A stretch of DNA of 64,000 bases from Ciona intestinalis (GCF_000224145.3 NW_004190438.2:62001-126000), one strand, 5' to 3'; counted from the stretch's first letter, positions 50,853-63,112 are shown. The notes: a model not told the origin generated them from the letters alone. Translations and numbers: made by a program.

Positions 50853-52414
50853 CTAAAAACCGTCCGAAGTTAGGGCAGTGGATGGTATCAGACTTACATA
50901 CGTCCGTTTATGTATCTCTGACCAAAAAGAACTTGTTTTNNNNNNNNNNNNNNNNNNNNNNNNNNNNNNNNNNNNNNNNNNNNNNNNNNNNNNNNNNNNN
51001 NNNNNNNNNNNNNNNNNNNNNNNNNNNNNNNNNNNNNNNNNNNNNNNNNNNNNNNNNNNNNNNNNNNNNNNNNNNNNNNNNNNNNNNNNNNNNNNNNNNN
51101 NNNNNNNNNNNNNNNNNNNNNNNNNNNNNNNNNNNNNNNNNNNNNNNNNNNNNNNNNNNNNNNNNNNNNNNNNNNNNNNNNNNNNNNNNNNNNNNNNNNN
51201 NNNNNNNNNNNNNNNNNNNNNNNNNNNNNNNNNNNNNNNNNNNNNNNNNNNNNNNNNNNNNNNNNNNNNNNNNNNNNNNNNNNNNNNNNNNNNNNNNNNN
51301 NNNNNNNNNNNNNNNNNNNNNNNNNNNNNNNNNNNNNNNNNNNNNNNNNNNNNNNNNNNNNNNNNNNNNNNNNNNNNNNNNNNNNNNNNNNNNNNNNNNN
51401 NNNNNNNNNNNNNNNNNNNNNNNNNNNNNNNNNNNNNNNAAGGTACTTTGCAAGCATGTGAAACAATTAAATTTAGAACATGTGAATTGCAGTGTGTGTA
51501 TGTCGCTAGCGGATATTTGTTCAGCACGTGCGCTTGAACACCACGAAACTGCATTGCCATGTTTGCCGCTCCATCATATCCTTGACCGCGTAAATTGGAT
51601 AGATCGAGCCCCCACATCTTTAACGTTTCAATAATTGAATTAGCAAGCGCATGCCCGGACATATTTTCCACAGCCACAAAACCCAAGAAGTCTTCTCTAA
51701 TTTCTGGTTTATTGTCGTTGGCCACCTCCACATAACGGACACAAATAGACAGTTGTTCGATTAGCGAAACATCGCTAGTTTCGTCTGCTAGAACTGAGTA
51801 AAAGACCGCATCTTTCACCTTGTTCACGATGCATTGCCGAATGTTGCTCTCGTACAAATTAATAATTTCGTTCTGGACTTGCCAACTAATGTAGGTTGCA
51901 TTACGCGGGGAAGTTTTAATGTGATCTAACAATATTTTATCTCCAGAAGAAACCTTGTAACGTAGCAATGCTCGGAAGTTCCCTTCGTTTATACCACTTT
52001 CAAAATCTCCGTCATTTACACTTAAAGGGCCGCTATCTCTATGACCTCTCAGTGCAAAGTTTTGACGTCCACACAATTTCACGGTATCGATGACAATCTT
52101 AAAAAATTCTCGATTCTGTCGTACTATTCCACCCATTTGCTCAATCACAGTTCCTGTTGATGGGTTCTATGAAGTGAGGAACCCTTCTGCTCGAGCTTGA
52201 GCCGTTCGGTGGTATTCTTTTTGATAGTGTTCTTTTATTAGCTTTCCAGCTTTTTTGATATTTATCTTTGAGTGATTAACGAAAGTGCCTAATGCACTCC
52301 AGCCAGCTCGTGTTGGGGCAAAAACGACGCATATTTTACAGAAGGCCTCAAGCTTTACTTCACTATATGTCAACCAGGAATATTGTTCCAACCACTGTCT
52401 CTGTAATTTCAAAG
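50853..52414 (-). pseudogene. hAT-type transposase with TTF zinc finger (ZMYM1-like), interrupted
   Basis: From 52412 the minus strand encodes a TTF-type zinc-finger start (QRQWLEQYSWL, then FCKICVVFAP, GTFVNHSKI). It continues in the same frame, after a single TAG at about 52168, into a DUF4371/hAT catalytic region. Visible motifs are FYSVLADETSDVS, the usual first acidic catalytic block, then RGQGYDGAANM and THCNSHVLNL. A 500-N gap at 50940-51439 removes the next part, and the frame beyond the gap cannot be chosen. Such transposases are cut-and-paste enzymes; many animal copies are single-exon. The TAG makes this copy likely inactive. Its upstream end abuts a P-type transposase remnant. Confidence 0.8.
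50940..51439. other. Assembly gap, exactly 500 N
   Basis: A round 500 N suggests a placeholder of unknown true size. It interrupts the hAT transposase. Confidence 0.95.
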
Positions 52415-53260
52415 AAACACAACTGGAGGATGGTGTTGGATGTACAAATCATTTCCTGGTTGTAATTGTTTGAGCAATTGAAAATCTCTCGAACGCTTGC
52501 AGAATGATTATCAGTAACAATTGCCCTTACAGAAAAACCATGCCCACTCAGAATAGACAAACAATCAATAAATTTTTCGGCCTTTCATTTACCATCCACT
52601 TTCGTTTCAGGGCATGCTTTGATAACAATCGGTACCGACTTCTTCAATCCAGTTTACTTCTGCTAGTACATTTCATCAGCAATCAACGCAACATCATTTG
52701 AAATACCACCCTGTTCTTTCATAAAGCTTAACGGCTATCACTGCATCGACGTTTTTACTTTTTAACTTTTGTAGCAAGGATATCGATGGAAAAGCAAACT
52801 TTTGCAGCAACAATTTATAAGCTTGTACAGATGTGTACCTCAACAAAAGTGAAAAACGAATTAGATCACACGAATATGGGTCCTGTGATTTTTTTTTCAT
52901 ACAACTTTCTGTTGTTTAATTCTGTCACAATGTTGTTTCTATTTTCCAACGAATCTTCTATGTTCGAGAGGTAACTAGAAAAATTGGCCAACATTGAAAA
53001 ACACTCCAATCTGCACTTTTTATTAAAATTAGTAAACCAATTTGGAAGGAAATCCTTCAGAGTCAAACTTCATTTTATAGTATGTTGCGTGTGTTTCACA
53101 TCGGTGAAATTGAAAACCTGGACAGTGATCAGCAGAAAAGTCCATGAAAGATTTGACTTTGTCTCTTTCAACAAGCTCGGGAAATTGATCTTGTTGAAAT
53201 ATTCGCTTGGAAGGAAGCTTTCTAAGTGGCTGGAATATTTAGTGTTGATGGTCTCACTTA
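52415..53260 (-). pseudogene. P-element/THAP9-type transposase remnant
   Basis: Pieces in shifting minus-strand frames match, in order, the THAP9/P-type transposase. First comes a region with RDKVKSFMDFSADH and GFPSKLVY (about 53220-53040). LECFSMLANFSSYL follows, then SLLLRYTSVQAYKLLLQKF and LKSKNVDAV. Next is GISNDVALIADEMY (around 52690-52650), the block that carries the first catalytic Asp, and finally HGFSVRAIVTDNHSASV (about 52550-52500). An in-frame stop follows DEMY, and several frameshifts are present. The THAP DNA-binding domain and C-terminal part are missing. At about 52415 the match ends and the hAT frame begins. Confidence 0.75.
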
Positions 53261-54850
53261 TTGACCATGCTTAATAATTCTGGTGGCTTCAAATTTAATC
53301 TAAATAAAATTATGAAGGTGTGCTGCATTATAAAACTTGCCAAATGCCTGTCTACTCGATTAAATATAACCAAAACGTAGGTTTTCTGTGTTGGTAAACG
53401 GAATCTAATTGCTCATCTCTCTTTATGGTAAATAAACTTTATGCTAAATAAACATTTTGCGCTGCTTTATATGTCTGGTATGATTTTAACCAACCAAGAA
53501 AATATCTCTGCCATACGTTCTGTGATAAACTGTAAGTTAAAACAACCTACAACTGGTATTAAACCTACCAACAATTGCAAACTGCATTCAAAATGAAGGA
53601 AATCAACCGTGACGTAACAGTATTATAAAGGGCATTTTATTAGTTTCGGTGTATTGAGTAGGCCATGGTCTACGTGACCCACAAGCCTATTTCTTCTCCT
53701 ATGCCTTAATCTATATCTATTTTGCAGTTATACCATAACGTTCTGTCCCTAAGATTATTTAAACATATTATGTTAACGTCGTATTATTTACTTACTACCG
53801 TTTTAATAGCATTTTCAGTTAATCTGCCGCTGGAGCACCGAGCGCTTGCATATCTGGCCACCTCACATGATTCATCATAAAGGCACGAGCAAGTATACAT
53901 CAAATCTCCTCATCGAGCCTAGCCTACATGCTACAAAACAAAAGGTGCCGTTCTGCAACCTACAAACTGTCGTGAAAAGTGAAGTAACGACGATCAATTT
54001 AAGATGAGGTACAATGAACAATATGCGCGCTATGAAAACATTTCGAGTGGTGGCAGCCTATGTAGCGATTGAGCGTGTTTCGAGCACAGATATATATTAC
54101 GGTTTTCCAAATTAACTTTATGCGTAAAGATCGAATATTAAACAGTCGCATTGCGTAACTATTCCATCTGGCGTAACTGTGTTTATGATTAAGCGACATA
54201 TCTTGCGTTTTTCCAACAAGGCAGGAAACTCCCAGTCGGCCGTTCAGCGAACAGACGCCACTTTTCAGTGTAAAACGTTCTTTCGTGTTACTGCATTCGC
54301 ACATGTGTTTCATTCCATAAAGTCCTCATTTTCTGTGTTTGGAGGGCAGCATCCTCACGTTTGTTCGTCTAATAAACATTCACCCCAAATTTACTGAGGT
54401 CTTTAGATTGAATAATAGTACATGCTTGTACCACACAGTTTGAATAATAGTACATGCTTGTACCACACAGTTAACATATGCCGTGTGTAAAACTACGTCT
54501 TAATCAGTAAGCTGGTGTCACCATTTTCTGTTTGTGTGTGTATGTTAGAAAACGCCTGGGACCCTTTAATCTCGTGGACAGGCAAGTTGGGTTTCGCAAT
54601 ACCGCTCTAATAAGCAACCACTGCTTATTAGAGCAATCGTGGAAGGATCTGATGAGCTTCCGTCGGTCTCGGGAGATAATCACAGAATTTTACGCACCCG
54701 CACAGTGATGCCTTTTCCCGGGCAAACGCGCCACACAGCACCTAACTGCCTGCTGGCACAGCGGACGCGAGTCCACAGGCCAGAAGGCAGGTTGGCGCCG
54801 GGTTTGCGAGTGCTATTCCCGTTGACGTCATCACCAGATAGATAACGCGC
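53261..54850. other. Spacer with no recognised gene
   Basis: AT-rich to 54400, then a two-unit 32 bp tandem duplication at 54408-54471. Sequence becomes GC-rich from about 54640, probably the 3' flank of the LINE. The minus-strand open frame at 53999-54313 shows no domain and I do not support it. Confidence 0.5.
54408..54471. repeat. Tandem duplication, 2 x 32 bp
   Basis: TTGAATAATAGTACATGC ... CACACAG occurs twice in a row with no visible difference. Confidence 0.9.
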
Positions 54851-57590
54851 CTAGTCCGAAGGACCTGCTTCAGTGAGGCCGCCAAATTTAGCGGCGTAGA
54901 GCTTCAGGCGCGCCGAAGCCGTCGCGGACACTGTGCCGTCGGGTGACGTTAACATCTTGAACCCCTGGGCGACCGTCAAGTATGCTGCTCTCACTGCATA
55001 CCGACCTCTCGGACGAACCCTCAGATAAAAGCTGAGACTTGGCAGCAGAAACCGTTTCAGAGCGATCAGCTTCTGGTGTGGTGTGAGGAACGTTGTAAAC
55101 AGCCGTTGGAGCCTTGCACGGAATTCCTTAATCAGCTGGGATCCGGTGCGGGGAACACTCATGACGCTAGTCATGGCGCCAAGGTATTTATAGTGTTCAC
55201 CGGGCCGCAACAGGGGCATCTCTACTCCGTTAAGGAGCAGAGGATCTCCTCCAGTGCGACCCTCCTCCCTCCCCGCAACGTCCTCCAGCCGATCAGGCCA
55301 CACTTCCGTTGATTGAATGCAAGGCCTGCCCAACGGCCGAATTCCTCACACACACCCAGCTGACGTAGCATCTGATCACGGTTTTCCGTGACTACCACCA
55401 AATCGTCAGCGTAGGCCAGGACTTGAGTGAGCTTACCACCTAAGCAAGCCATCCGGTAGCCATCATTCCCGGCACTGAGCCCCGATATTAGCACCTCTAT
55501 TACCAGGTTAAAAAGAATGCCAGACAGGGGGCAGCCCACCAGGTTAAAAAGAATGCCAGACAGGGGGCAGCCCTGCCTGACACCTCGATCACATATCACC
55601 GGTCTCAATAGCCGATGATCTAACACGGCAGGTCGCACCGGTGTAAATATCCCTCACGAGTTTAACCAAGTAATGGGGAGCATCGACGTACCGAAGAACT
55701 TCGAGCAAGCATTCATACCGGACGCTTCCGAACGTCAAGGAAGACGGCAAGAAGATTCTTGCGCCTCAGCTTGGCGTCGGAAAGGACGGTATCCAACATG
55801 AAGACGTGCTCGAACACACCGTCAACTGGCATAAACCCTTTCTGGGGCGCCGAGAACACCCCGCCATGTTTCGCCCAATCTGAACACGTCTGGCGGTCAC
55901 AGCCGCGTACAATTTGTACAAAGTGCGGCAGATGCTGATCGGTCTCCAGTTTCCCAGCATCTTTGCAGAGCAGGGTGACGCTACAAGTCCGCCAAGCGTC
56001 CGGAATACGACCGTGCCTCCTAACGATTTCCAAAAGGCGCGACAACAATCGACCACTAGGATCGAGGCCCTTCCAAAATCGATAAGAGAGGCCAACCGAG
56101 CCCGGAGCGGACTGAACGTTTAGGCCACTGAGGGACCGCCTCAACCTCCTCACTGGTGATGGCAACATCCGCTTCAGCTTGGATTACTAGGGACGGGGAC
56201 GCGTCGGCCGCGTACCGTCTGTGGGCGATCCAGCCGGGCATGGATACTTTCCGGAATTTCCGCTCTATGATATCGAGGGGAATCCCGCAGCGACGCTCAC
56301 CGTTCGAACCATCAAGTAACTTACGGACCGTCCCTTTCATGTCCCTCCAGAAGTCGGCACGAAGACGTGCGCCCTTAGGGTATCGTGGCCGCGAACCGAG
56401 CTCGGTGCCACCTCCACTACTGTGGCCTGCTACCGGCCGGGGATCGAAATCCTTACGGCCGGAATCGCGGTTTTTCATCGCTTGGTTCGCCGCACCACGA
56501 TTGTAGGACGCGCGACTGGGAGCCTGAAAGCAACTGCGTCCAATACTCCAGATCCCGGTCAAATTTAAAAAAATTAAAATCCTCCCGCTCGTGAATACTT
56601 AAGATACTCACGGGCCACTTTCGCTCGTAAAAAAAATCCGGGGTTCTGTTTTCTGGAGAACCGAACTACTAATAATAGTGTCGAGATCAACGGGTGATGC
56701 CGACTCGGTCCCTGGCTCATTTGGCTTGGCACGGCGTGGTCGGGCACCGGGGGGATTGGACTTAGATTTTACTTTGGCGCCCGACCGGGGGAATTTAGGG
56801 GGTTTGATTACTGGGGAAAAACTCGGAGTAGACGGGGGGGAGGTTTGCTGATAATTAGGGTTCAGCGTCGCAGCCAACCTAACCCTCTGTGAGGCAGGGA
56901 AAGGACGCGATTTTTAAACCTCTACAGGGTTGGTAGGAAAGGCTTGAAGGAGATGCCTTTCGGCCGCGGGGGTGGCAACCGAGGGCCAAAAAAGCCTGAA
57001 GAAGGCAGGGTGGGGGACAGCGGTCGCAGTTCTCCGGATGACACCCTGTCTAACAAGTCAGACAAGTGTGCCTCCACGGAGCTTACGGACGCTGGGGGAG
57101 TTAGGAATGGGGGAGCTCGAGCGAACGGACGGGGGGACGCTGTGGTCGGAGGGACGACCTACCCAGGATCGGGAAAGACCCCCGCGAGCCGGAACTCGCA
57201 GAGGAATTCAAGGGGAGTCCTCGCCGGCGATTTTGACCGAGGATGGGGGACGAGTCGCTCTCGGACAAAGCCTCGAACGACCCTGTGTAGGGAGCAGTGA
57301 CGGAGGATGTTCCGGTTACGCCAGAACATCCTGAGGGGGTAGGAGAGGTAGGGTCTATAAAAATTAACGGAGGGGATGATGAAAAAGGTGACTTCACAGT
57401 CGCCGCGTAGGAAAGAGGGGATGGGGACTCGAGCTTTACAGGCCGTAGGGTCGAGGGTGCTACTTTGGGGGGAGGAGCTTTGTGAGGGAAGTTGGAAGGG
57501 GAGATAGTTAAGGAAGTGGAGGGTTAGATTAGCAGGTGGAGTGGGCGAACTGCGCCCCACCCTTAGGTGAAGAGAGTGGCCAGTGTACAA
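54851..57590 (-). pseudogene. Non-LTR retrotransposon (R2/NeSL-like LINE), frameshifted
   Basis: The minus strand reads, in order, a Pro/Ser/Arg-rich N-terminal region (57590-56608), then a segment with a WKGLDPSGRLLSRLLE / RIPDAWRTC block. Reverse-transcriptase motifs follow: WRPISICRTLYKL, QKGFMPVDGVFEH with VFLDVRK (55850-55720), and GVRQGCPLSGILFN. The catalytic box is AYADDLVVV (about 55420). After it come GLAFNQRKC and PLLRPGEHYKYLG, typical of the R2/NeSL group. Frames change at several points, so the copy is dead. A 36 bp in-frame direct duplication at 55502-55573 repeats the GCPLSGILFNLV block. GC content is far above that of the surrounding DNA. No zinc finger or restriction-like endonuclease could be confirmed. 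Confidence 0.8.
55502..55573. repeat. Tandem duplication, 2 x 36 bp, inside the RT domain
   Basis: ACCAGGTTAAAAAGAATGCC ... CAGCCC is repeated immediately. It is in frame and duplicates 12 residues. Confidence 0.92.
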
Positions 57591-57599
57591 TTTTCCCGC

Positions 57600-58313
57600 G
57601 ACCGCGGAAATGCGTAACGAATGCGGAAATATTTTACCCGAAACAAATATTTTAAATTTAAATTTTTTTTCGTATGCACGTTGTTCCGCAAAACCGTAAA
57701 TAATAATACAATTCTGTTTCTAACTCAATAAAACACAAATTTAACATGTGTCTAAATATGAAACATTGTTACGTCACAAGTAATATTGTTACGTAGATAA
57801 TTCTTTTATTGCCTTTATCGGCGTATGAATGACTGCATGTAACAAGCGGTATTGCGACACTAACCAATTACACGTAGACGTGGTAATACTGTTTTGCCTT
57901 ATGGTATTCACTCCTGTAAATAAAGTTACTGTTTAATTAGTATCTTAGTCTTCTGTTAAAAAGAAACGTATTATATGATTTTTAAATTTAAAGTAAAAGG
58001 AGATAATCGTTTTTCTGGCATGCGAACGAGGAGCCGTCCAGCATTTTTACTGTATCCATTTGTATGTGTTTTTTTATAAATTGTTCATTATCTTATTAGA
58101 ATTGATATGAGTTCAAAGCGTAAAGCTAGTCGTTTCGAGTTTAAGGCAAAGCAGTCAGCGAGTTGCTATATTTGCGGAAAAGTCAGCGAGTTGCTATATT
58201 TTAGATCGCTTGAATTTGTGAATGCGACATAGACGAAGCACGCATCTAACAACGTTGTTGTTAAATGCTCTTTTACTGTTTGCCACATTTTTTTCAATTT
58301 AGGACAATATCGT
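57600..58313. other. AT-rich spacer
   Basis: No coding signal. Contains a direct repeat of AGTCAGCGAGTTGCTATATT at 58153 and 58181 (period 28). Confidence 0.5.
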
Positions 58314-58634
58314 TTGTATAATAAGTCAAAATGCCTGCAACATTGTGCTGTTCCTGGCTGTAGTTACAGGCGTAGGATAAATGCAACACACTCATTGTTT
58401 ACAATTCTGCGTCCAGCAACTGGAAAAACCGAGGAAGAAAAGAAACATAGACAGACACGCTCACTAATTTTATCAGTCAGTACACAGGCTGGTGATAAAA
58501 TAAAGGATGTGCTAACAGAGGAAATGTATAAATCTTATTTATATTTGATAGTTTTTGTAGATATACCAAAATGCACAATTTTTTACTTGAGTCCAAGAAA
58601 GTACCTAGTTAGAAAAATGTTATTCTTCAATTAA
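58314..58634 (+). pseudogene. THAP-like zinc-finger fragment
   Basis: A 106-codon frame starts near a CAVPGCSYRR pattern, which fits the first half of a THAP C2CH finger (C-x4-C followed by basic residues). The matching C-x2-H is not found, and the frame ends in low-complexity hydrophobic sequence. It could be the detached DNA-binding end of a P-type element. Weak assignment. Confidence 0.35.
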
Positions 58635-58749
58635 GTGATACAATTCTGAAATAAATTTATTATGGAATTGTGATAGTCTGATATAATGTAGAACTGCAAT
58701 CTGCGAAGTTCATTTTAATAGCAATGACATCACCAGAAAAAAACATACG

Positions 58750-59715
58750 TGCCAACAGATTAAGACAAGGATCTAAGCCATAAGCAGACATTTTTTCACA
58801 ACTTCACGCAAAAAGTCAATGGAAAGGAATACTACTGTGCCAGCTGTCAGGCATAAGAGCATTTTAGACCTTGAAAGGGCACATCTAAGCGCAATGAAAG
58901 GTTTATTGACTTTAGGTTATTCTGTTAAATATTAGTAGTATTTGTAAATTTTAGTAATGTGGCAGAAAGGTGGTCATTTTATTTGAATAGGTATGGTTTC
59001 GAGGCGGTCTTTCAGGAAGAAGAGGTACTAGTTCCCAGAAATTGGTAGGATAAGGTAGATAACTGACACTATGCAATATGGATAACAATTGCAAACTTGT
59101 ACCATTTTTCACACATGTATATTATTGTTTTATTTTTAAAGTGGTATTCGGTTAAGATTTCCGTTGGAGATATCCGATATGATTAACAGTGTGTGGTAAG
59201 TGGTTGTGAATTTTCACTTGCAACATGACAAATGGGGTCATGCAATATTGACAGTGGTGCAACCGCTCATTGCAAAACAGCTGATCGATAACAAATTGGT
59301 AAACGTTTTTTTGCATCTAACTGGCATAAATAGGATTTTGCCTGTTTTAACATTAGTGTCGGATCCGCGACATAAGTTTCTTAAATTAGACAATGATGCC
59401 ACAAGGCAAGAAGTGTACGATCGTCTTAAAGGACAGATCACAGGGTTTGCTGCTAAAAATTTTGATTTCGAAAAACATCTTCAAAGTGAAGGTACAAACG
59501 AAGCACATACACATACATTTGACCCCTTTAAGGAATTGAGCTGGAAAGACAAAAAGAAGCAAACAGTAGTCGCACCAGAAGACGAAATTGAGGCATATTT
59601 TCGCGAACCTGCGCAGCCATCAGACTCTGATCCGCTACAGTGGCAAAAGCTTAACGCAGCGCGTCTACCTACAATGTTGCTCATGGCCCGCTGTCACCTA
59701 CTACAGCAAATGTAA
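58750..59715 (+). pseudogene. hAT transposase remnant (C-terminal dimerisation region)
   Basis: The open frame 59200-59715 carries LTLVSDPRHKFLKL and, near its end, EIEAYFREPAQPSDSDPLQWQKLNAARLP. The latter is the hAT C-terminal dimerisation pattern (acidic, then P...DPL.WW). Sequence at about 58840-58900 contains CASCQ and LKGHLSAMK-like pieces in different frames, reminiscent of a BED finger. The catalytic core between them is deleted. The usual PSER block after the dimerisation start is missing. Confidence 0.65.
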
Positions 59716-59813
59716 ACATGGTAATGTTTTTAAACAAAAATGCACATATGATCGTATAACTCGGGGTTCCCAAACTGCGGCCCACAAGAGCAATAAATGG
59801 CCCAGAGCAGTGC

Positions 59814-60184
59814 TCTTCAACCTTTTTTGGGGTTGGTAAACCCCTAAAGTTGTTGCGACAAACTCCTGCACTCCTGATTACTTTAACGTAAAATTAAAGA
59901 ACTGCGTACGAAAATTCGTCCCAGTTTAATTGAAAGGCATCGCTAATCAAAATCATTAGGAGCAGGTAGTTTGCAGTTAAAGAAAAGACTAGTTTCGCAA
60001 TTTTCAGTGATGCAAGATATAGAATTCATATAAAAAACTGTGGGAAAGTGGCTAAATTTGTTAAAAATGATCAAAACTGAATATTATTGCTAAAATTTTT
60101 GAAGTTTGTGATGCACCCTTGTATAGCCTTTTGCACTGGTGCACCCCAGGATTAGTTTGGTCGTGCACACCGGTTGAAGTGCAC
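59814..60184. mobile_element. Non-autonomous hAT-like element
   Basis: Left end CAGTGCTCTTCAACC and right end GGTTGAAGTGCACTG are inverted repeats of the CAGTG-type seen in hAT elements. No 8-bp target duplication is recognisable. It has no coding capacity. Confidence 0.55.
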
Positions 60185-60335
60185 TGCACTAGCGGACATC
60201 AAAATTACCGATTGCATATGTTCACAAATAACATATTACTTTAAAAAATCGTCTAAAAATGTTTTATTGATTTCTGTGATAAGTTATTGTGTGCTAACGA
60301 TATTCCAACTTACCGCACACGATACAGGACCTTAA

Positions 60336-60895
60336 AGGGGCATACCAACGAAAAATAAAAGTTTGTATATGGGATAGAGATATGCCCAAATGTGACCTAA
60401 AGGTACCATCAAAATTTCTTAAAATAATACAGCTTTTAAAAAAATGCGTGAAAAAAATCCGCTGGAGTAAAAAAAATTCGGCTGTTTTAACAATGCATGG
60501 GATTTCCCAAAACAAAAAAAATCACTTAACTTTGAGCCTTTTTTTATTTTCTAAATTACTGAAGAAAATTCGAATTTTATTTTGGATTTGGTATAATGAA
60601 TGCTTTCTTTTTGTGAATATATAAAAAAATATAAAAGTGTGAACTTTATTATGTTTTAATTTTTCGATTGAACCTAACTACATACCAGATTATGCTGACC
60701 CCGCAATTTTTCAAATCTAATATTTACCACGAACAATTGACATTTTTAAAAATAAAATGGTACAGCAGGTACCAGTCAGACATATTGAACATTTTAATAT
60801 AAAAAAGCGTTAAAAATTAACTAATATAAAAAAGTGCTGAGTCAGCATATTATGTAGCCATGTTCAATCGAAAATTAAAACATAATAAAGTCTAT
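60336..60895. mobile_element. Foldback element copy, running into tandem repeats
   Basis: Starts GGGGCATACCAACGAAAAAT. The segment ATTATGTTTTAATTTTTCG...TATGCTGAC (about 60645-60700) is mirrored at 60836-60895 (GTCAGCATATTATG ... ATTAAAACATAAT). The right arm is also the start of the first 185 bp tandem unit. Confidence 0.6.
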
Positions 60896-61398
60896 GACTT
60901 GTAATAAATTCCGCGAATCTGACCCTGATCTGATGTACATATAGTTGAACGATTCTAGTATAGTGAAATGCAGTATAATGATCTGGTGCTACGAAAACCT
61001 AACCAACAAAAATCAAGCCCAACCACTAAGCATATTATGTAGCCATGTTCAATCGAAAATTAAAACATAATAAAGTCTATGACTTGTAATAAATTCCGCG
61101 AATCTGACCCTGATCTGATGTACATATAGTTGAACGATTCTAGTATAGTGAAATGCAGTATAATGATCTGGTGCTACGAAAACCTAACCAACAAAAATCA
61201 AGCCCAACCACTAAGCATATTATGTAGCCATGTTCAATCGAAAATTAAAACATAATAAAGTCTATGACTTGTAATAAATTCCGCGAATCTGACCCTGATC
61301 TGATGTACATATAGTTGAACGATTCTAGTATAGTGAAATGCAGTATAATGATCTGGTGCTACGAAAACCTAACCAACAAAAATCAAGCCCAACCACTA
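60844..61398 (+). repeat. Tandem repeat, 3 x 185 bp
   Basis: Units start at 60844, 61029 and 61214 (AGCATATTATGTAGCCATG). I see no differences among the three. The array ends about 40 bp before the first trace of the Penelope-like element. The first ~50 bp also form the right arm of a foldback element. Confidence 0.95.
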
Positions 61399-61441
61399 GA
61401 TAGTAGAGAGAAATATATATCTAAACGTTATTGATGACAAA

Positions 61442-63112
61442 ATGCTTTATCATGTAATTGGTATGAAACGCTTTGGTCACAAATATGTTCATGTTGGGGG
61501 ATGCACGGCCAAACATTTTTGTAGCAATGAAGCCGCCCCTGTATTCAAAACGCATAAATTACTGCCACCACAGCTTGCTACTACTGCCATCCAGGACATC
61601 CTGTGCGCCTCCTTCAATCTGCTGCCAATATCGCGACGTCGAGAATCACAGCTTTTTTGGAACACCTTCTTAAGCCCGTTAGCATTGATTTTTGCAGATC
61701 ACTGATCGATGAGTATTGTCAAGACAGTACGGAGTACCTTAAAGTTCTTATTAAATGGGAAGAACGGGAAGCTGAAAACATCGAGGGCAGGTTAAAAGAA
61801 TCCACACTCCATATTGTGGCGGGAGATGTTACAGCTTTATATCCCAACCTGGAACGGAACCTCATTAGAGAAGCATTGTACTGCGCACTTCGCAATCATT
61901 CCACTTTCCCATCACGTGGTATCAGCGCCGTTGTCGAACTAACTATGTTTTGTGTTGAGAATGTCGTGTTAAGGCATAACGATACCTTTTACAATCAGAA
62001 AAAAGGGATTGTGACTGGCAATAACAACTCCGTCTCACTGGCCAACATAGCTGTGCACTTCATTTTATTATCTGCTTGTCCAGTTCTAAAGAAGGCTGAA
62101 GTATTCCAAAGATATATAGATGACATCTTATTCATATCGTTTGGAGATGGTACCACTGCGGAAATCGAGTCGACCCTTAAAGAAACTTTTCAAAGGTATG
62201 GCCTTCAACTCACATTTCGTAAAACACAAAGGAATGTGGCGGACGTGTTAAATTTCTGGATGTGGACCATGTTATTGACCCAATGTCACCATTTAATTTC
62301 ATCACGCGCAGTTACACAAAAGCCACCGCGTCACAACGACTGTTTCTACATGGTTCCACACATCGCCCGCGAGCCACCTTCAGATCAATTATGTTTTCAG
62401 AGGCCCTTCGACTGCGACGACTTAATCAAAGGTACAGTGATTTCAGTGACAGTTTGTGCCGACTTGAATCTAAGGCGTTAGCATCATGCTTCCCTAAAGA
62501 TTTATTCACCGATGTTTAAGACAAGCTGAAACTTGGAAACACCAGTTCAACACGTCTTCAGATACCAAGGAACATCCTACAATACTGGTTTGGGCTACGA
62601 GCTTCCCACACCTCGTCAAATTTTCAGATAAGGAAAGGCAATTGCAACCCAAGGCTCTCGTTACCTACAGAAAACCACCGAACCTCCAAAATATATTGAC
62701 GAACTACAGGCGTATTGCGCATGGGAAGGATAACTTTAAATCTCCCGGTTCGTATCCATGTGGCCACTAAGCCCTTTCTGGCATGCACGGCCAGCACAAA
62801 ACGAGCATGGTCACCCCCAACACGCAACTTTCCACGCCACGAGGTATGGTTCACCTCACACAAACCCTCAACTGCAAATGCTACGGCATATATACGTGAC
62901 CACTTGCAAATTTTGAGATAGTCAGTATGTAGGTCAAACCAAGAATAAATTCTCTACCCGCTGGACGGCGCACAGGAGCGTGTGGAGATCGTTCGATGCT
63001 ACCGAGGTCAATGACGGGACGGCACTCCTTCATCATTATGTGTGCAAGCACCCTAACATACTCGTTAGAAAACCGCCTGTAGCAGAATGTTATAATGTCA
63101 CGTTCGTGGAAT
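61442..63112 (+). pseudogene. Penelope-like retroelement: RT and GIY-YIG, frameshifted
   Basis: The frame 61603-62255 encodes a reverse transcriptase with AGDVTALYPN (first Asp), GIVTGNNNSVSLANIA and the catalytic box RYIDDILFIS. At about 62255 the frame shifts. The other frame (62262-62519) continues with the thumb-like FITRSYTKATASQRLFLHGS and ALRLRRLNQRY. Further frames lead to NCKCYGIYT (about 62868) and then QYVGQTKNKFSTRW with THR-like AHRS (about 62930-62990), the GIY-YIG endonuclease core, ending at a TAG at 63110-63112. The order RT then GIY-YIG is diagnostic for Penelope-like elements. At least three frameshifts make this copy inactive. It carries no LTR-type genes. Confidence 0.82.

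Noticed and set aside
53999..54313. Minus-strand open frame of 104 codons with several Cys and His
   Set aside because: Cys/His spacing fits no zinc finger I know, and flanks are transposon remnants.
56944..57334. Plus-strand frames of about 120 codons, Gly/Arg-rich
   Set aside because: They are opposite-strand shadows of the GC-rich LINE.
60844..61398. CRISPR-like or satellite array
   Set aside because: Units are contiguous with no spacers, only three copies, and the genome is eukaryotic.
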